DNA of 64,000 nt. It comes from Limnomonas spitsbergensis (Eukaryota; Chlorophyta; Chlorophyceae; Chlamydomonadales). Shown piece after piece: positions 32,201 to 44,400 of this stretch. Each line of letters opens with the position of its first letter. Position 1 is the first letter of the stretch. The translations under genes were made by a program, and so were the position numbers. The notes beneath the pieces were generated by a model. It was not told the origin of the DNA. It made no database searches and saw nothing but the letters and a program-made list of their open reading frames with translations. Location of the stretch: NCBI GenBank assembly GCA_037349105.1, contig JAYJMM010000019.1, positions 496,001 to 560,000 on the forward strand. Direction: 5' to 3'.

Positions 32201-34616
32201 AGCATTGGGGTGTTTCAGGGGTGGACGACACTAAAGCGGCCAGAGGGCCAGCATTGGGGTGTTTCAGGGGTGGACGACACTAAAGCGGCCAGAGGGCCAG
32301 CATTGGGGTGTTTCAGGGGTGGACGACACTAAAGCGGCCAGAGGGCCAGCATTGGGGTGTTTCAGGGGTGGACGACACTAAAGCGGCCAGAGGGCCAGCA
32401 TTGGGGTGTTTCAGGGGTGGACGACACTAAAGCGGCCAGAGGGCCAGCATTGGGGTGTTTCAGGGGTGGACGACACTAAAGCGGCCAGAGGGCCAGCATT
32501 GGGGTGTTTCAGGGGTGGACGACACTAAAGCGGCCAGAGGGCCAGCATTGGGGTGTTTCAGGGGTGGACGACACTGAAGCGGCCAGAGGGCCAGCATTGG
32601 GGTGTTTCAGGGGTGGACGACACTGAAGCGGCCAGAGGGCCAGCATTGGGGTGTTTCAGGGGTGGACGACACTAAAGCGGCCAGAGGGCCAGCATTGGGG
32701 TGTTTCAGGGGTGGACGACACTGAAGCGGCCAGAGGGCCAGCATTGGGGTGTTTCAGGGGTGGACGACACTAAAGCGGCCAGAGGGCCAGCATTGGGGTG
32801 TTTCAGGGGTGGACGACACTGAAGCGGCCAGAGGGCCAGCATTGGGGTGTTTCAGGGGTGGACGACACTGAAGCGGCCAGAGGGCCAGCATTGGGGTGTT
32901 TCAGGGGTGGACGACACTAAAGCGGCCAGAGGGCCAGCATTGGGGTGTTTCAGGGGTGGACGACACTAAAGCGGCCAGAGGGCCAGCATTGGGGTGTTTC
33001 AGGGGTGGACGACACTGAAGCGGCCAGAGGGCCAGCATTGGGGTGTTTCAGGGGTGGACGACACTAAAGCGGCCAGAGGGCCAGCATTGGGGTGTTTCAG
33101 GGGTGGACGACACTAAAGCGGCCAGAGGGCCAGCATTGGGGTGTTTCAGGGGTGGTACACTGAGGCAGCCAGCATACAAAATGGAATCAGGGTGAGGAAT
33201 GCCCCTTCAGTTGTCGTGCTGCTATCTTTTGCCAGGGGTCGCAGAGCAATCACAGATTTATGCAGTTGGGGGCAGTGGGGTTCGCGATGATGAGCCCTTG
33301 AGCCTTGTTTGAAACGAATGGATCTGGTTGGTTGGTTGGGTGGTTAATTTGCATGCATTCAGCTTCGTCATGCTAATGCTCTCGGGCATTTGAAAGTGAT
33401 TCATTTTGATTGCATGAGTCCCCAAGAGCATTTGAATACCATTGAAGGTCTCATGGTCATTTTAGTATTGCTTGGTTCTATGGACATAGCGCTCGGACAT
33501 CAGGGGCATTTGAACGAATTGCAGTCAGCTTGTGCGATTCTGCCCCCAAAATGGACACATGCATGACCACGAATGGGTGCTTCCTCTTTTTTACATTACA
33601 GGGCGAGGATGACTCGAATCGAGCAAATTCCATCAGCGTGATAGCGTGCATGTGCATGCGCATGTTCTGCTTCTCTTGGCTATGTCAGGGCAAGGATGAC
33701 TTAGTCGGCGGTTAATCAATCTGGGAAAGGCTAGGCCCGAGAAAGGCCCATTGTGCCACCCGTCAGCTATGCCGCTGTGTCATCATTCAAGGCCAGGAGG
33801 CAGTTCACGACAGGAAGGTACGTAAGAATGGCAAGACATGGTGAGCATGATGGCAAATGAGCAGGGCGTGGCATTACAGGATAAGGCATGCCTCAAAATA
33901 CGGCTTGACATGGAGTAAAATACCACTGGGTCTCCTCACTCCCTTAATGACAAATGGCGGTACAAGCAGCATGGCTGGCTCATGCAAGGCCTCACAGTGG
34001 TATGTTGCTGCACTGGAACAGTATCTGAACGGTCACTGCGTTGTGGAAGAAGAGCTTTTGCTATCCACTCACTGCCGATAGGTCGGAGGATGACGTAGCC
34101 GGTGCCGAGCATGACGGTCACGAAGTAGCGACCGTAGCGAGCCACATTACCGAAGAAGTCTGCCTCATCCGCGAGGTCGAAGAGGTGTGTAGGGCCGTCT
34201 GATGCTGTCGCGGCATCAGGGAGGAGAGTGCAAACGGCAGCAGCTGACAGAGTGAGGAGTGCCAGGGCAAGCAACGGAGCATGGGATGAACTCGGTGCAA
34301 CGATGCTGGCAGGCGAGGAGGGGGAGGTGGAGGCGCTGGTGGATATTAGGTGAGCCCTGAGGAGCATTTCGGTCGCAGCGGAATCGTCACAACATTGTGA
34401 TGAGGAGGCGGTGTCAGATCCAGACAAATCGGCCGGGCTGCGGGGTGATGTAGCCTGTGTGCTGAGGCTGCGTTGCTGGCTTAGGCAGGGGCCAGCAGGC
34501 AACGCGGCAACATTTTGAATTAGTCGCCTTCTGGGGAGGATTGCAGACTTGGCGAAGCTGCAGCTCGGTGATGAGACTGCCGCCTGAAACCGAGAGGTTG
34601 AGAGGACGCTAGCCAT
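26234..34616 (-). CDS. DUF751/Ycf33-like plastid membrane protein, one 7.7-kb intron
   Basis: Exon 1 is 34073-34616 (ATG at 34616) and exon 2 is 26234-26373 (TGA). Phase 1 is matched across the junction, giving 227 residues. Residues 1-55 are Ser/Ala/Arg-rich and acid-poor, a plausible chloroplast transit peptide. A hydrophobic stretch near 118-135 ends in DAATASDG, which could be a second targeting or membrane signal. The family core begins at FFGNVARYGRYFVTVMLGTG (about 152) and continues after the junction with LFQKNPLSAVLAVALVVGAL. This is the two-helix layout of cyanobacterial and plastid DUF751/Ycf33 proteins (F-N-x-x-R-Y-x-R-Y-F, then K-N-P). Their function is not established; a thylakoid location is inferred. 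The intron contains the 49-bp array. Donor GTGAGT, acceptor TTGCAG. Confidence 0.85.
26625..33160. repeat. 49-bp minisatellite, about 133 tandem units
   Basis: The unit reads GGGGTGTTTCAGGGGTGGAC, GACACT(A/G)AAGCGGCCAGAG, GGCCAGCATT. The period is 49 bp by direct register over more than 6.5 kb; the copy number comes from span divided by period. Divergence is very low. The main variation is A or G after GACACT, plus rare changes: ATTGAGGTG at about 26863 and 30982, GAAAGC at about 29000, one-base losses at about 31715 and 32095. Wholly inside the DUF751 intron. No spacers, so not CRISPR. Confidence 0.97.
33165..34072. other. Donor-proximal part of the DUF751 intron, unique sequence
   Basis: About 0.9 kb between exon 1 and the array has no tandem repeat apart from a short GGTTGGTTGGTTGGGTGG stretch near 33327. 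No exon with family resemblance was seen. Confidence 0.5.
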
Positions 34617-34774
34617 TGCAGGTTTTCTCTTTCACAAAAGACTTGAGTTCCTGTCTAAAAATATAGATCAGTATCGTAGGGAAATCAATCGTCTGGATGT
34701 TATGATATCAGGGTTCAAGGCCCGACCCGAGATCTTCAAGTGTTTCTTTGTGCGCGCACTCAAACACCTTCAGC

Positions 34775-34928
34775 AGGCTGCTGGGCGGCCACCAAAGGGC
34801 CGATAGGAGCACACCTTGAACGGCTTACAGCCCATGGCCCGACCAACAGGGCTGGCTGCACCAAGCCCCAGCAGCCACGGGCCATGAGCCCATGATGCAG
34901 CTCGCGTGTGGCTGAAGCACCTTCAAAT
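34775..34928 (+). repeat. Dispersed repeat family A copy (intergenic)
   Basis: Carries GGGCGGCCACCAAAGGGCCG, ACAGGGCTGGCTGCACC and GATGCAGCTCGCGTGTGGCT. It lies 5' of the DUF751 gene, whose promoter must be at 34617-34775 or include this copy. Confidence 0.65.
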
Positions 34929-35234
34929 AAACAGTGATCTTGTTGTCTTACCCACTACCAGGCAACTTGCATAAAACAGGTAGAAGAACGCCTACAGCCG
35001 CCTCAATTATTCTACACTCCTTAATCTTGCTTCGGGTCCTTCCTGCCCGGCCACCTCATTCAGATTTTCAGCACTGGATCACCAGGAAAGGAGAATTGCC
35101 CCCTACCGTATCAAATGCCCTATCTGGGGAGTCTGGACATGTCCCCCGGATATGCCCCAACACTTTCAAAAATAGCTTTTAGATCTACTGCTGGATGCAA
35201 AGTCCCGGAAACAACCTATCCTCCGCTGAGGCCT

Positions 35235-35410
35235 TAGTCGCAGCCGCGGCTTCTTCGGAGCCTCACGTTCCAGTCCTGATGCCCCAAATGAAGTTGCCCG
35301 GTAGCTGGCCGCACCCCACATTTGAAAAATTGCCCGGCAGCTGCCCGCTCCCCACATGAGATGACCTGCCCCCATGCTGAGGCCAAGGTCCTGGTCATGG
35401 CTTCAGAGCC
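35235..35410 (-). repeat. Copy of the AAA gene 3' end downstream of its stop
   Basis: The terminal exon's + sequence CCTGTCCTGATGCCCGAACC / GAAGCTGCCTGGTAG is echoed at 35269-35310 as CCAGTCCTGATGCCCCAAAT / GAAGTTGCCCGGTAG. GCCCGGCAGCTGCCCGC follows. Confidence 0.65.
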
Positions 35411-38400
35411 TTACATCCCTGTCCTGATGCCCGAACCGAAGCTGCCTGGTAGGTGACCGCCTGCATGCGGTGACCTGCCCCCCATGGCCAGCCTCCTTGC
35501 ATGAGCGCTGGACAAGTAGTCCTCTAAGGAGGGTAGGGAGTCATCGGCAGCTTCCTTGCGGATGATCTGCGCACAAGGGAGGAAAATGAGAGACGTTGGC
35601 AACGGCCTGACAGGGGGTGGGCGTGGCCGGGGGGGCGGGCGTGGCCGGGGGGAGGCGTCGGGGGAAGGGTTTGGAGGAATCACCTTTTATATCAATTTAT
35701 ATAATAAATACGAATTGTACGACTCTAAAACAGCATTAGACAAAGTATGACAAGGTCACATGTGCTGTGGTCCTCTGCACCCATGTGCAGACTGCCACCC
35801 AGAACGGCACATATGGATCTGGACTTTGGGCATCTCAATCAGGCTGGCAGTTCAATACCAAGCCCTGCACCAGCATTGAGAAGAAAGTGCACTCTGGCGC
35901 TCAACTGCGCACAAGACCAACTAAACCGTAAAACCACTTTGACTCCGCGCACCCAAATAAAAAGTTAATTTTTCCTGTCGCGCAGCTATAAACAAATCTA
36001 ACCCTGGCGCGCAGCGACAAATTTTTAATTTAATTTAACGTCGCGCAGCAGGTAATTTAATTTAACATCACACATCACTGGAAATAATTTAAATTTCCTT
36101 CCGCGCAGCACTTTCAGCCAGCACAGTAAAACTTAGTTAAAACCCTCAAGGTCAGCAAAAGTCATCATACGGTAGTCAAAATTCATCCACCTCCGGTACA
36201 CGGTCAGCAGAAGTCAGCATAGTCATCCTCCTCCTCCTCCTCCTCCTCCTCCTCCTCCTCCTCCATCTCCTCCTCCTCTTCGGTCTCAGCCTCCTCCTCC
36301 CCCTCCCCCTCCTCCACCTCCTCCTCCACCTGCTCCTCTTGCTCCTGATCCTCCTGATCCTCCAGATCCTCCAGATCCTCCAGATCCCCCTGATCCTCCT
36401 GATCCTCCAGATCCTCCTGATCCTCCGTGTCCTCCTCCCCTCCTTCTCTGCCTGCTTCGCCTTGGCCGCCAGCCCCATCGCCCGGGCATCCTCACGAGCG
36501 TCAGCCTCCGCCTCCTCCCTTCGCTTCCTTGCCTCTGCGTTCCTGGTCAACTCCCGTTGGCTGAGCGCACTAGTTTTCTTGAAGAAGTTTAATATAGATG
36601 GTTGTTTTATTGACCAAATTATGTCAGATGCAAGGCGCCGCATGGACATCAGGTGACACAAACCGTACAACCGTTTTACGAACGGGATTATGCTCGGCGA
36701 AGTGCTCTACGCCACCACTTACAAATGGCGTCGCCGTCACCGTGCCATGTTGCCTCGAACATGAACAGAACTAGTAGTAGGAAGCGTAAACTACCCACGT
36801 CTATGCTCTTTAAACCCAAGAGGGAGGAGGGCGAGAAGGAGGAGGGCGAGAAGAAGGAGGCAGAGAAGGAGGAGGGCGAGAAGAAGGAGGCAGAGAAGAA
36901 GGAGGCAGAGAAGAAGGAGGCAGAGAAGAAGGAGGACAAGAAGAAGGAGGAGGAGGGGGAGGAGGAGGGGGAGGAGGATGAGGAGGCGAGGGAGGATGAG
37001 GAGGATTGGAAGGCCGTGCAGGCCGAGGATAGGCGTTGGGGATTCGACTGGCGAGCCGAGTGGATGGAGGCTGAACTGAGTAGTAATGCTAGGTACGAGT
37101 ACCGGTAGTGCTCATCTGAGTCACCAGTCGTGTTACTATGCAGGGCTATTTGGGCACAATTTGATTGACAAGGATGACTGAACGGATGTCGAATCAAACA
37201 GTCGCGCGCTAGCGCGCGGAATTTGTAAAAAGTGCTGTTTTTAATTCATACCGCGCACCCCCAAAATAGTTGTTTGGGCACTTGACTGACGCTCCACGCA
37301 GCGGCGATTTTTTAATTAATATTAGCGCGCAGCAATGTCCGCGCACCCCAAGAATTATTTAATTACGAGCGGAGTCAAAGTGGTTCTATGGTACCTGGAA
37401 CCCTTTACCCTGTTGCACTGTGCACCAGGCCAACTTAACCCTGAACCCTGGGCCAATTAAACCATGAACCTCTGGGTCTGTGTTTCTTTTTCGGCTACAA
37501 GTCTTCCTTCGGTCAGCTGCCCACAGCCACCCTAGGCCCGATTGGGATGAAACCTAAACCGGGCAACCGGCCTACGCCTGATGGCCAGAGCAGCATGGCT
37601 GGCCACAAATATGGCCACCGACTTGAGGCTGGAGTGTGGCTGACATGTAGCTGATTCACGGAAAATATACGCCGCTCTGGGTGATAGAAGCCATGACGTC
37701 AAAGGAAGCGCGGGTACGGTACCCTCCTTTGATGCCCAGAACCTCTTGGACCTGCTCCTAGGGCCCCTTGGACATAGGTCGGTCCAGTGGTGTCTTGCTG
37801 GTTGCACAGATGCCATGATCTGGACTCAGTAAACACCAGGACTCACCTTTGTAATTCAGATTTTTGGGACCGGTCAAAATCAGCATCGGTACCCACCTTT
37901 GAATCTCAGCTGTCATGAACCGGTCAAAGTCAACACTGATGCCCATATTTGAATCTCAGCTGTCTGTGACAGTTCAAATCGGCACTGGTGCTCACCTTTG
38001 ATGCCCAGCGCCTCTCTGTGTGTTCAGCCACATCACGAAGATCGCGGCCGCTCAGGTCGGCCGTGGCCACTGCCAGGCGCGCCAACTGCTCCGGAGCCAG
38101 GTGACGGGCGTACCGCTTCAGGATGAGCTGGCGCTCAGCCTCGTCCGGCAGGCCAAATGTGACCACCTGGCGTTCAAAGGGATTTTCAGGGTTTAGGGGT
38201 GAGGGGCTGTGGTGTTGCCTGGCAGGCCAAATATGAGCAGCTGGCATTCAAGTGGATTTTGAGGGTTTGGGGATTCAGAGATTACCGCAGTGATGTCGTC
38301 CGGCATGCCACACGTGACCACCTGGCATAAAAGGTGGTTAAGGGTGATGGGCAGGGACCTGGGGGCCTTTTGATGTTGCTCGGGTTCGGCAGGGCCTCTT

Positions 38401-41400
38401 TTTGTTCCTCCTCGGCATAAGCCGGAACGATCTTATCCAGAGCACGGCTGGTTTTTCCCGGACCTGGAAATTGTAAAAAGTGTTTAGGGTTGCCCGGTAG
38501 TTTAGGGTTTGCCGTTTTTGAGTTGGCCTTCCTGCATGCGGCTCCGGTCACCAATCCTGGACTTGCAAATGCTAATAGATGATCCTTATGTGAGGTTCTT
38601 GTAAAATGCTTTTTTACAGGGTTACCCGTGCGGTATATAAGATGTTAAGGCACCGTACCGTTTCAAAAAGGGAAAATATGTGGTTTCAAATGCTCACCAT
38701 GTCAAACCTGGATAGCAGCGCCGCGTCGAGATCCGCCTTCCTATTCGTGGCTCCGATAACCACCGACTGCTTCGCATCAAAGCCGTCCATCTCCCTGTAC
38801 CATGGAACAAGATAACATGCTGCAAAGATGAGTCATGTGCACAGCTGGCGATGGAGACCAATTCCTGTGACTATGGATAAGACGGTGTGACCGGGACAAT
38901 TATATGTTGCAAACAAGAGAGTTATTTGCATGGTTGGCGACTGTCCCGGCATGCCCTAAAGGCCTTGCCGTTCGGAAATAAGCCATCAATCAAAGTAGCA
39001 GCGTGAGTACTCAACTAAGATTCGGTGCTTCATGCTAGGCATGCGCTCGCAAGAGTTTGAACCTCCAACTCCCAACCCACAACCCTCAACCCGCCTGACC
39101 GTAACGTTCAACATGGGCTGATCAGTCTTTTGACTGTGAAGACCCTGAACCCCGTCCATGTGCTTCTCAGGGTTTGAGCCCTTCATCCTCAATCGGCCCG
39201 AGCACAATATTGAACTGATCGGCGCTGATCGGTGTTTATAACCCTACCACATGACTCTGCTGAGCATGCGCTCTTCAGGTTTCAACCCTCAACCCTTAAC
39301 CCTCAATCCTTTACCCTCGCACTGAGCTTAACGTTCCCTAACCCTGCACCCTAACCCTGCACCCCTTACGCTGGACCCCTTACCCTGGACCCCTTACCCT
39401 GGACCCCTAACCCTGCACCCTAACCCTGCACCCTTACTCTGCACCCTGCACCCTAACGCTGTACCCTAACCCTGCACCATAACCCTGTCTGAACACACAT
39501 GTTGAGCATGTGCTTGCAAGGATTTGAACCTGTCAGGGTTTGAAGCTTAAACTCTCAACCCTCCACCCGCATGAGCATAACGTTGAACATGTGCTCATCA
39601 GTGCTTGCAAGAGTTTGAAGCCTCAACTCTCAACCCTCCACCCTCATCTCTCAACCCTCCACCCTCATCTCTCAACCCTCCACCCTCATCTCTCAACTCT
39701 CCACCCTCATCTCTCAACCCGCATGAGCATCCCGTTAAACATGTGTTCATCAGTGCTTTAACCGTTAACCTATCGGAGCATGACGCTGAGCATGCGCTTG
39801 TAAAAATTTAAACACTCAACTTGCCTGACCTTCACGTTCGACATCCTCTTTAAATATTTAAACTCTGCATCCTGAACCTGCCTGAGCATGACGCTGAGCA
39901 TGCGCCTGGACGCCTCATGGACGTCCCCACGTTCGCGGTTGCCACCCAACGAGTCAAGCTCGTCAAAGAACACGATAGCTCCGCCCAGCACCTCCGCAGC
40001 CTTGAACACCTTGGCTAGCAGGCCCTCGCTCTCGCCATACCTGAAGGCAAAGGTGTGAATTGTGTAAACAAGGAGTTCGACTACACTGCTGTGGGCATGA
40101 TGACTCCGCCCAGCACCTCCGTCGCCTTGAACACCTTGAAGAGCGGGCCCTCGCTCTCGCCATACCTGAGACGGCGGGAAACTGATGTTAAGGGACACTG
40201 AGATTGAAACCTGAGATTATAAATTCAGATTTAAACCAAACATTTGAACCCAAGACTTGAACCTAAGATTTCATCCTGAGATCCGAATCTGAGACTTAAA
40301 CCCCCCCCCCCTCTCGTCCTTCACTCCCCCTCCCACACCATTGATTTGGTACCGCCTCAAGGAGCATGTACACCAGTGGCGCCACAGACTGAGTGCTCAT
40401 CACACCCACCCTCCTCTGCTCTGTATCCCCCACTCATTACCCTCACCCCCTTTTCTTTCACCATTTACTCAGCACCGCCTCAAGGGGCACGTACAGTTGT
40501 ACACCAATGGCACTGCGGCCTGGCTACTGATCACACCCACCCTCTTCTGCTCTGAGTGTCCAACACTCATCACCCCCCCTCACCATTTACTCAGTACCGC
40601 CTCAAGGGGTACGTACACCAATGGCACTGCAGCCTGGCTGCTGATCACACGCGCGCTTGTAGTCTTCCCTAATGAGGTGGCAGGAAAAGGGAAAATCACA
40701 ATTGTAAGCCAAATAAATTTCAAGTCTCGCAATGTTCCAGCCACCATTCAGCTCCTGGGTGGTGCAGAGAGGGGGGGGGTCAGCCTGACTGCTGATCACA
40801 TGCGCACTTGTAGTCTTTATGAAGGGGGCAGCAGGGGGGGATGGAAACAACACTCTTGTTTAGTTATTTCACAGATCGCACACCTCCAGCTCCAGCCACA
40901 CCTCAGCTACTGGGTGGTGCAGTGAGTGGGGGGAGGGAATGGGCAACCTGGCTGCTGATCCCACGTGCACTTGTCGTTTCCTTGAGAGAGACAAAAGGGA
41001 GGGATTGGCGAGGGGAGGGAGAGCAGCTATAACATGGCTCACACTTTAGCCACACTTCACTCACACTTCACCCACATCGCAGCCAAAGCTAAATCACAAC
41101 CCGAGACTAAGTGTGTGTGGTACAGCAAACCATTTTATGGTGGGGGATAGGCGTAGTTCGTTTTTTCATATTTGGGCACTTGTTTGAATTTTGAACCTAC
41201 TGGGCTGGGTTCTAGTAGGGCTATCACGTATCCCAAACAGTGATGGGTTCATGACAGCCACACGCTCCCCGCCCACAGCCCTGGGTCGCACGACCCCGTG
41301 AGATGTAGCTGTATTGTAGCTGAGGCACCCGAAGATAAACCACGGTACAACAATACGGTACATGTTGTATTACAAAGGCAGTACGATACGGCAGTACAAT

Positions 41401-44400
41401 GCAGCACGCAGGTTTCTTTTGCCAGAGTGTACTGCGGATAAACACCATTTGACACAGGCTCAGCCGGATTTTACTACCGTGGGATGAGAACACACGCACC
41501 CACCACACACCCCACCTGTCCCCGGAGGCCCTTCAAACAAAACAGCTCGCGGGCGGTTGCTTTGGAACTTCTCCCGCGTGCCTTCCGCCAGCCGTGTGTA
41601 CACGTCCGGCCGCAACAACGGGTACAGCAGGCAATCCTCGATCTGACGCTTCTGATCATCATAACCTAGCGGAGAGAAAGTTTTGGGGAGGGTGGAACAT
41701 GGAAAGTGTGGAAAGTGAGAATGTAAGACAGTCCTCAATCTGATGCTTCTTGCCCTTGTAGCTTACACTGAGAGAAGTGTGGAAGTTAAGAAGGTGTGGA
41801 TGTATGGAGAGAGTGAGGGGTAAGGTAGAGTAAATGACGGGACAGTGAGCAGAGCTCAATCTGACGAGATCTCAATTTGGCACTTCTACTTGTTGCAGCC
41901 TGAAACGAAAAAACGAAGGCCCTTCTCCTGTCCCCACGCTCCTACCTCCAGGTCCTTGCCCCCCTGCCCCATACCCACCAATTGCCCACAGCTTTTGCCC
42001 CAGGCCCAAATCCCCCTCGCCAGCCAGCACGCCCCAGTTGACATGTACCTTGCTGTCAGAAGGCGATAACTCATTGCTCAGCGCTGAGGGTCACAAATCA
42101 ATTTACGTATCAACATCATATTCTGTACCGCTTCCCCCCCCACACCAGCCAGCACGCCCCAGTCCACCTCCTCCTCCTGGCTGCCAGGTATGAATCTCCC
42201 AGTGTTGAGTGTGGTTGAGGGCTTTCAAACAATTGAAGCATCAACATGCGTTTCTGCGTCTCCTCCCCCACCCCACGCCCCAGCCTGCCCCTTACTGCCC
42301 ACCCCCACGCCTCATCTGCCAGCACGCCCCAGCCTGCCCCTTACTGCCCACCCCCACGCCTCATCTGCCAGCACGCCCTAGCCTGCCCCTTACTGCCCAC
42401 CCCACCCCTCACCTGCCAGCACCCCCCAGTCGACCTGCTCATTTGTCGCACCCCACCCCCACCCCTCACCTGCCAGCACGCCCCAGTCGACCTTCTCCTT
42501 GCTCCCGGGCGGAAACACCTGAACGCCCATGCCCTGAAGCTGCTTCACCGCCGCCGCCGCTGCTGCGCTGCCCCAGTCGTGACCATCATGGAAGCCCGGC
42601 TGCGGCTGCGGCTGGCCAGGCGCCGCTCGCCGCCCCACGGGAACGCCCGAGACAGCAGGCCCGCCGAATCCGCCGCCGCCGCCCAGCTCCCCGCTCCCCG
42701 CTTCCCCCGAGGAAGGGCCAAACGGGTCGGAGGAAGAAGAGGACCAAGAGGAGGAGGAGGAGGAGGAGAAGCGTCTAGGGGGCTGAGCTCCTGAATGGTT
42801 TGTCCCGTCGCTGTAGCCACTGCCGTCGCCGGCGTCCGGTTCCTGCTGCGCTACTAGCTCCTCCTGGACGCGGGCCATCTCCTCCATCGCCCATTGCAAG
42901 CCGTCAAATACGCCTGAAGCGTGAAGGGTTTGAGGGTCTGAGGGTTCAGGTGTAAAGTATTCAGTGTTTCAGGGTTGATCAGTAAGTGTGCGTTTAAGTG
43001 ATTAGGGTTGAAGAGTTTAGGGTTGAAGGGAATCAGCTTAAAGGGTTCAGCCCCGTTCAGGGTCATAGAGCTTAGGGTTCATATGTTTAGGGTTACAGGT
43101 TTAAGGGTTCTCATGCTGAGCGTGTTAGGGTTGAGGGCTTACATGTTGTGAACCCATCATGCCCTGCCTATTTAAGGGTTTGAAGGTTGAGGGTGTAAGT
43201 GTTTGAGGGTTCAGGTTTGAGAGGCTTCAGGTTTCGTGTTCAGGGTTTAAGTGTTCTGAACCCTTCACCGCCCATTCATGATTCCATGCATGCCTACGAT
43301 GGTACACTTAGATGTAAGTTCGGGGTTGGGGACTACGGGAGGTTCAGGGTTCAGGGTTCAAGGTTCAGGGTTAAGGACTAAAGGCGCTGGCATTCCAGCT
43401 TTGTTTAGGGTTTGGGTGGGTGGGACGGGTTCACATTAATCACATATTAACATATCCAGGTACAGAGTTCCGAATTTAGAGTTTAGGGGGGCTTTCCTGG
43501 AGTTCAAAGTACAGGGCACATGGTTGAGAATGTTTCTGCGCAAATCCATTTCCCCTTGCCAGGAGCCAATCTCCCTTTATCTCTCACACACCCTGTTCAA
43601 TAATGAACCGTCTTCCAAGCCTGCCTGCCCATCCCTCTGCCCCCTCAGTGCCCGTCCCCCGTACCTCCCAACCACACCCTCCCTACCTGCCTACCCAACA
43701 CCGAACACATTTCCTTCTACTACTCCCCTCCTCTTTCCCTCCCCCTCCCCGCACCTCCCTCTCTCCCCCCCTGCACTAACTCCTCTTTCCCTCCCACCAA
43801 CACCACCAGCACCTCCCTCTCTCCCCCCTGCACCTCCAGACATCATTTGTTGAAAGGCATCCTCGAGGCTGTTGGGGCCGGGAATGGAGGCGAGCACACT
43901 CCTCCCACGCCTGCAACAGAATGCAGAGAACGGCAAGGTGTTCAAGGCAGCTCGGCAAAACGTCAGCTTACACGATCCCTCCCCTCCTCTGAACAAATCC
44001 ACAAAGGCTGTGGGCGGTTGCGTCAACTTAATAACAAATCCACAAAGGCTGTGGGCGGTTGCGTCAACTTAATAACAAATCCACAAAGGCTGTGGGCGGT
44101 TGCGTCAACTTAATAACAAATCCACAAAGGCTGTGGGCGGTTGCGTCAACTTAATAACAAATCCACAAAGGCTGTGGGCGGTTGCGTCAACTTAATAACA
44201 AATCCACAAAGGCTGTGGGCGGTTGCGTCAACTTAATAACAAATCCACAAAGGCTGTGGGCGGTTGCGTCAACTTAATAACAAATCCACAAAGGCTGTGG
44301 GCGGTTGCGTCAACTTAATAACAAATCCACAAAGGCTGTGGGCGGTTGCGTCAACTTAATAACAAATCCACAAAGGCTGTGGGCGGTTGCGTCAACTTAA

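Larger units (their letters stand above)
35932..37385. mobile_element. TIR-flanked DNA element in the last AAA-gene intron
   Basis: The left end AACCACTTTGACTCCGC (35932-35948) is matched in inverse by GCGGAGTCAAAGTGGTT (37369-37385), a 17-bp perfect TIR. Subterminal AT-rich zones on both sides are studded with CGCGCA(G/C) motifs (about five left, five right). Inside, two divergent frames share their start region near 36650. No clear target-site duplication was seen. Length is 1.45 kb. No transposase catalytic motif was recognised, so it is probably non-autonomous. Confidence 0.8.

Noticed and set aside
26625..33160. CRISPR-like regular repeat array
   Set aside because: Units are head-to-tail without spacers, the context is eukaryotic introns, and no cas-like genes are present. 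It is a minisatellite.
38400..38470. P-loop-like GPGKTSRALDKIVPAY frame on minus
   Set aside because: The AAA gene already has its Walker A at 41516/40668. This stretch lies in an intron between sensor-1 and sensor-2 exons and has no in-phase role.
42209..42794. Pro/Arg-rich plus-strand frames
   Set aside because: Antisense to AAA-gene exon 42470-42913 and its donor-copy repeats.
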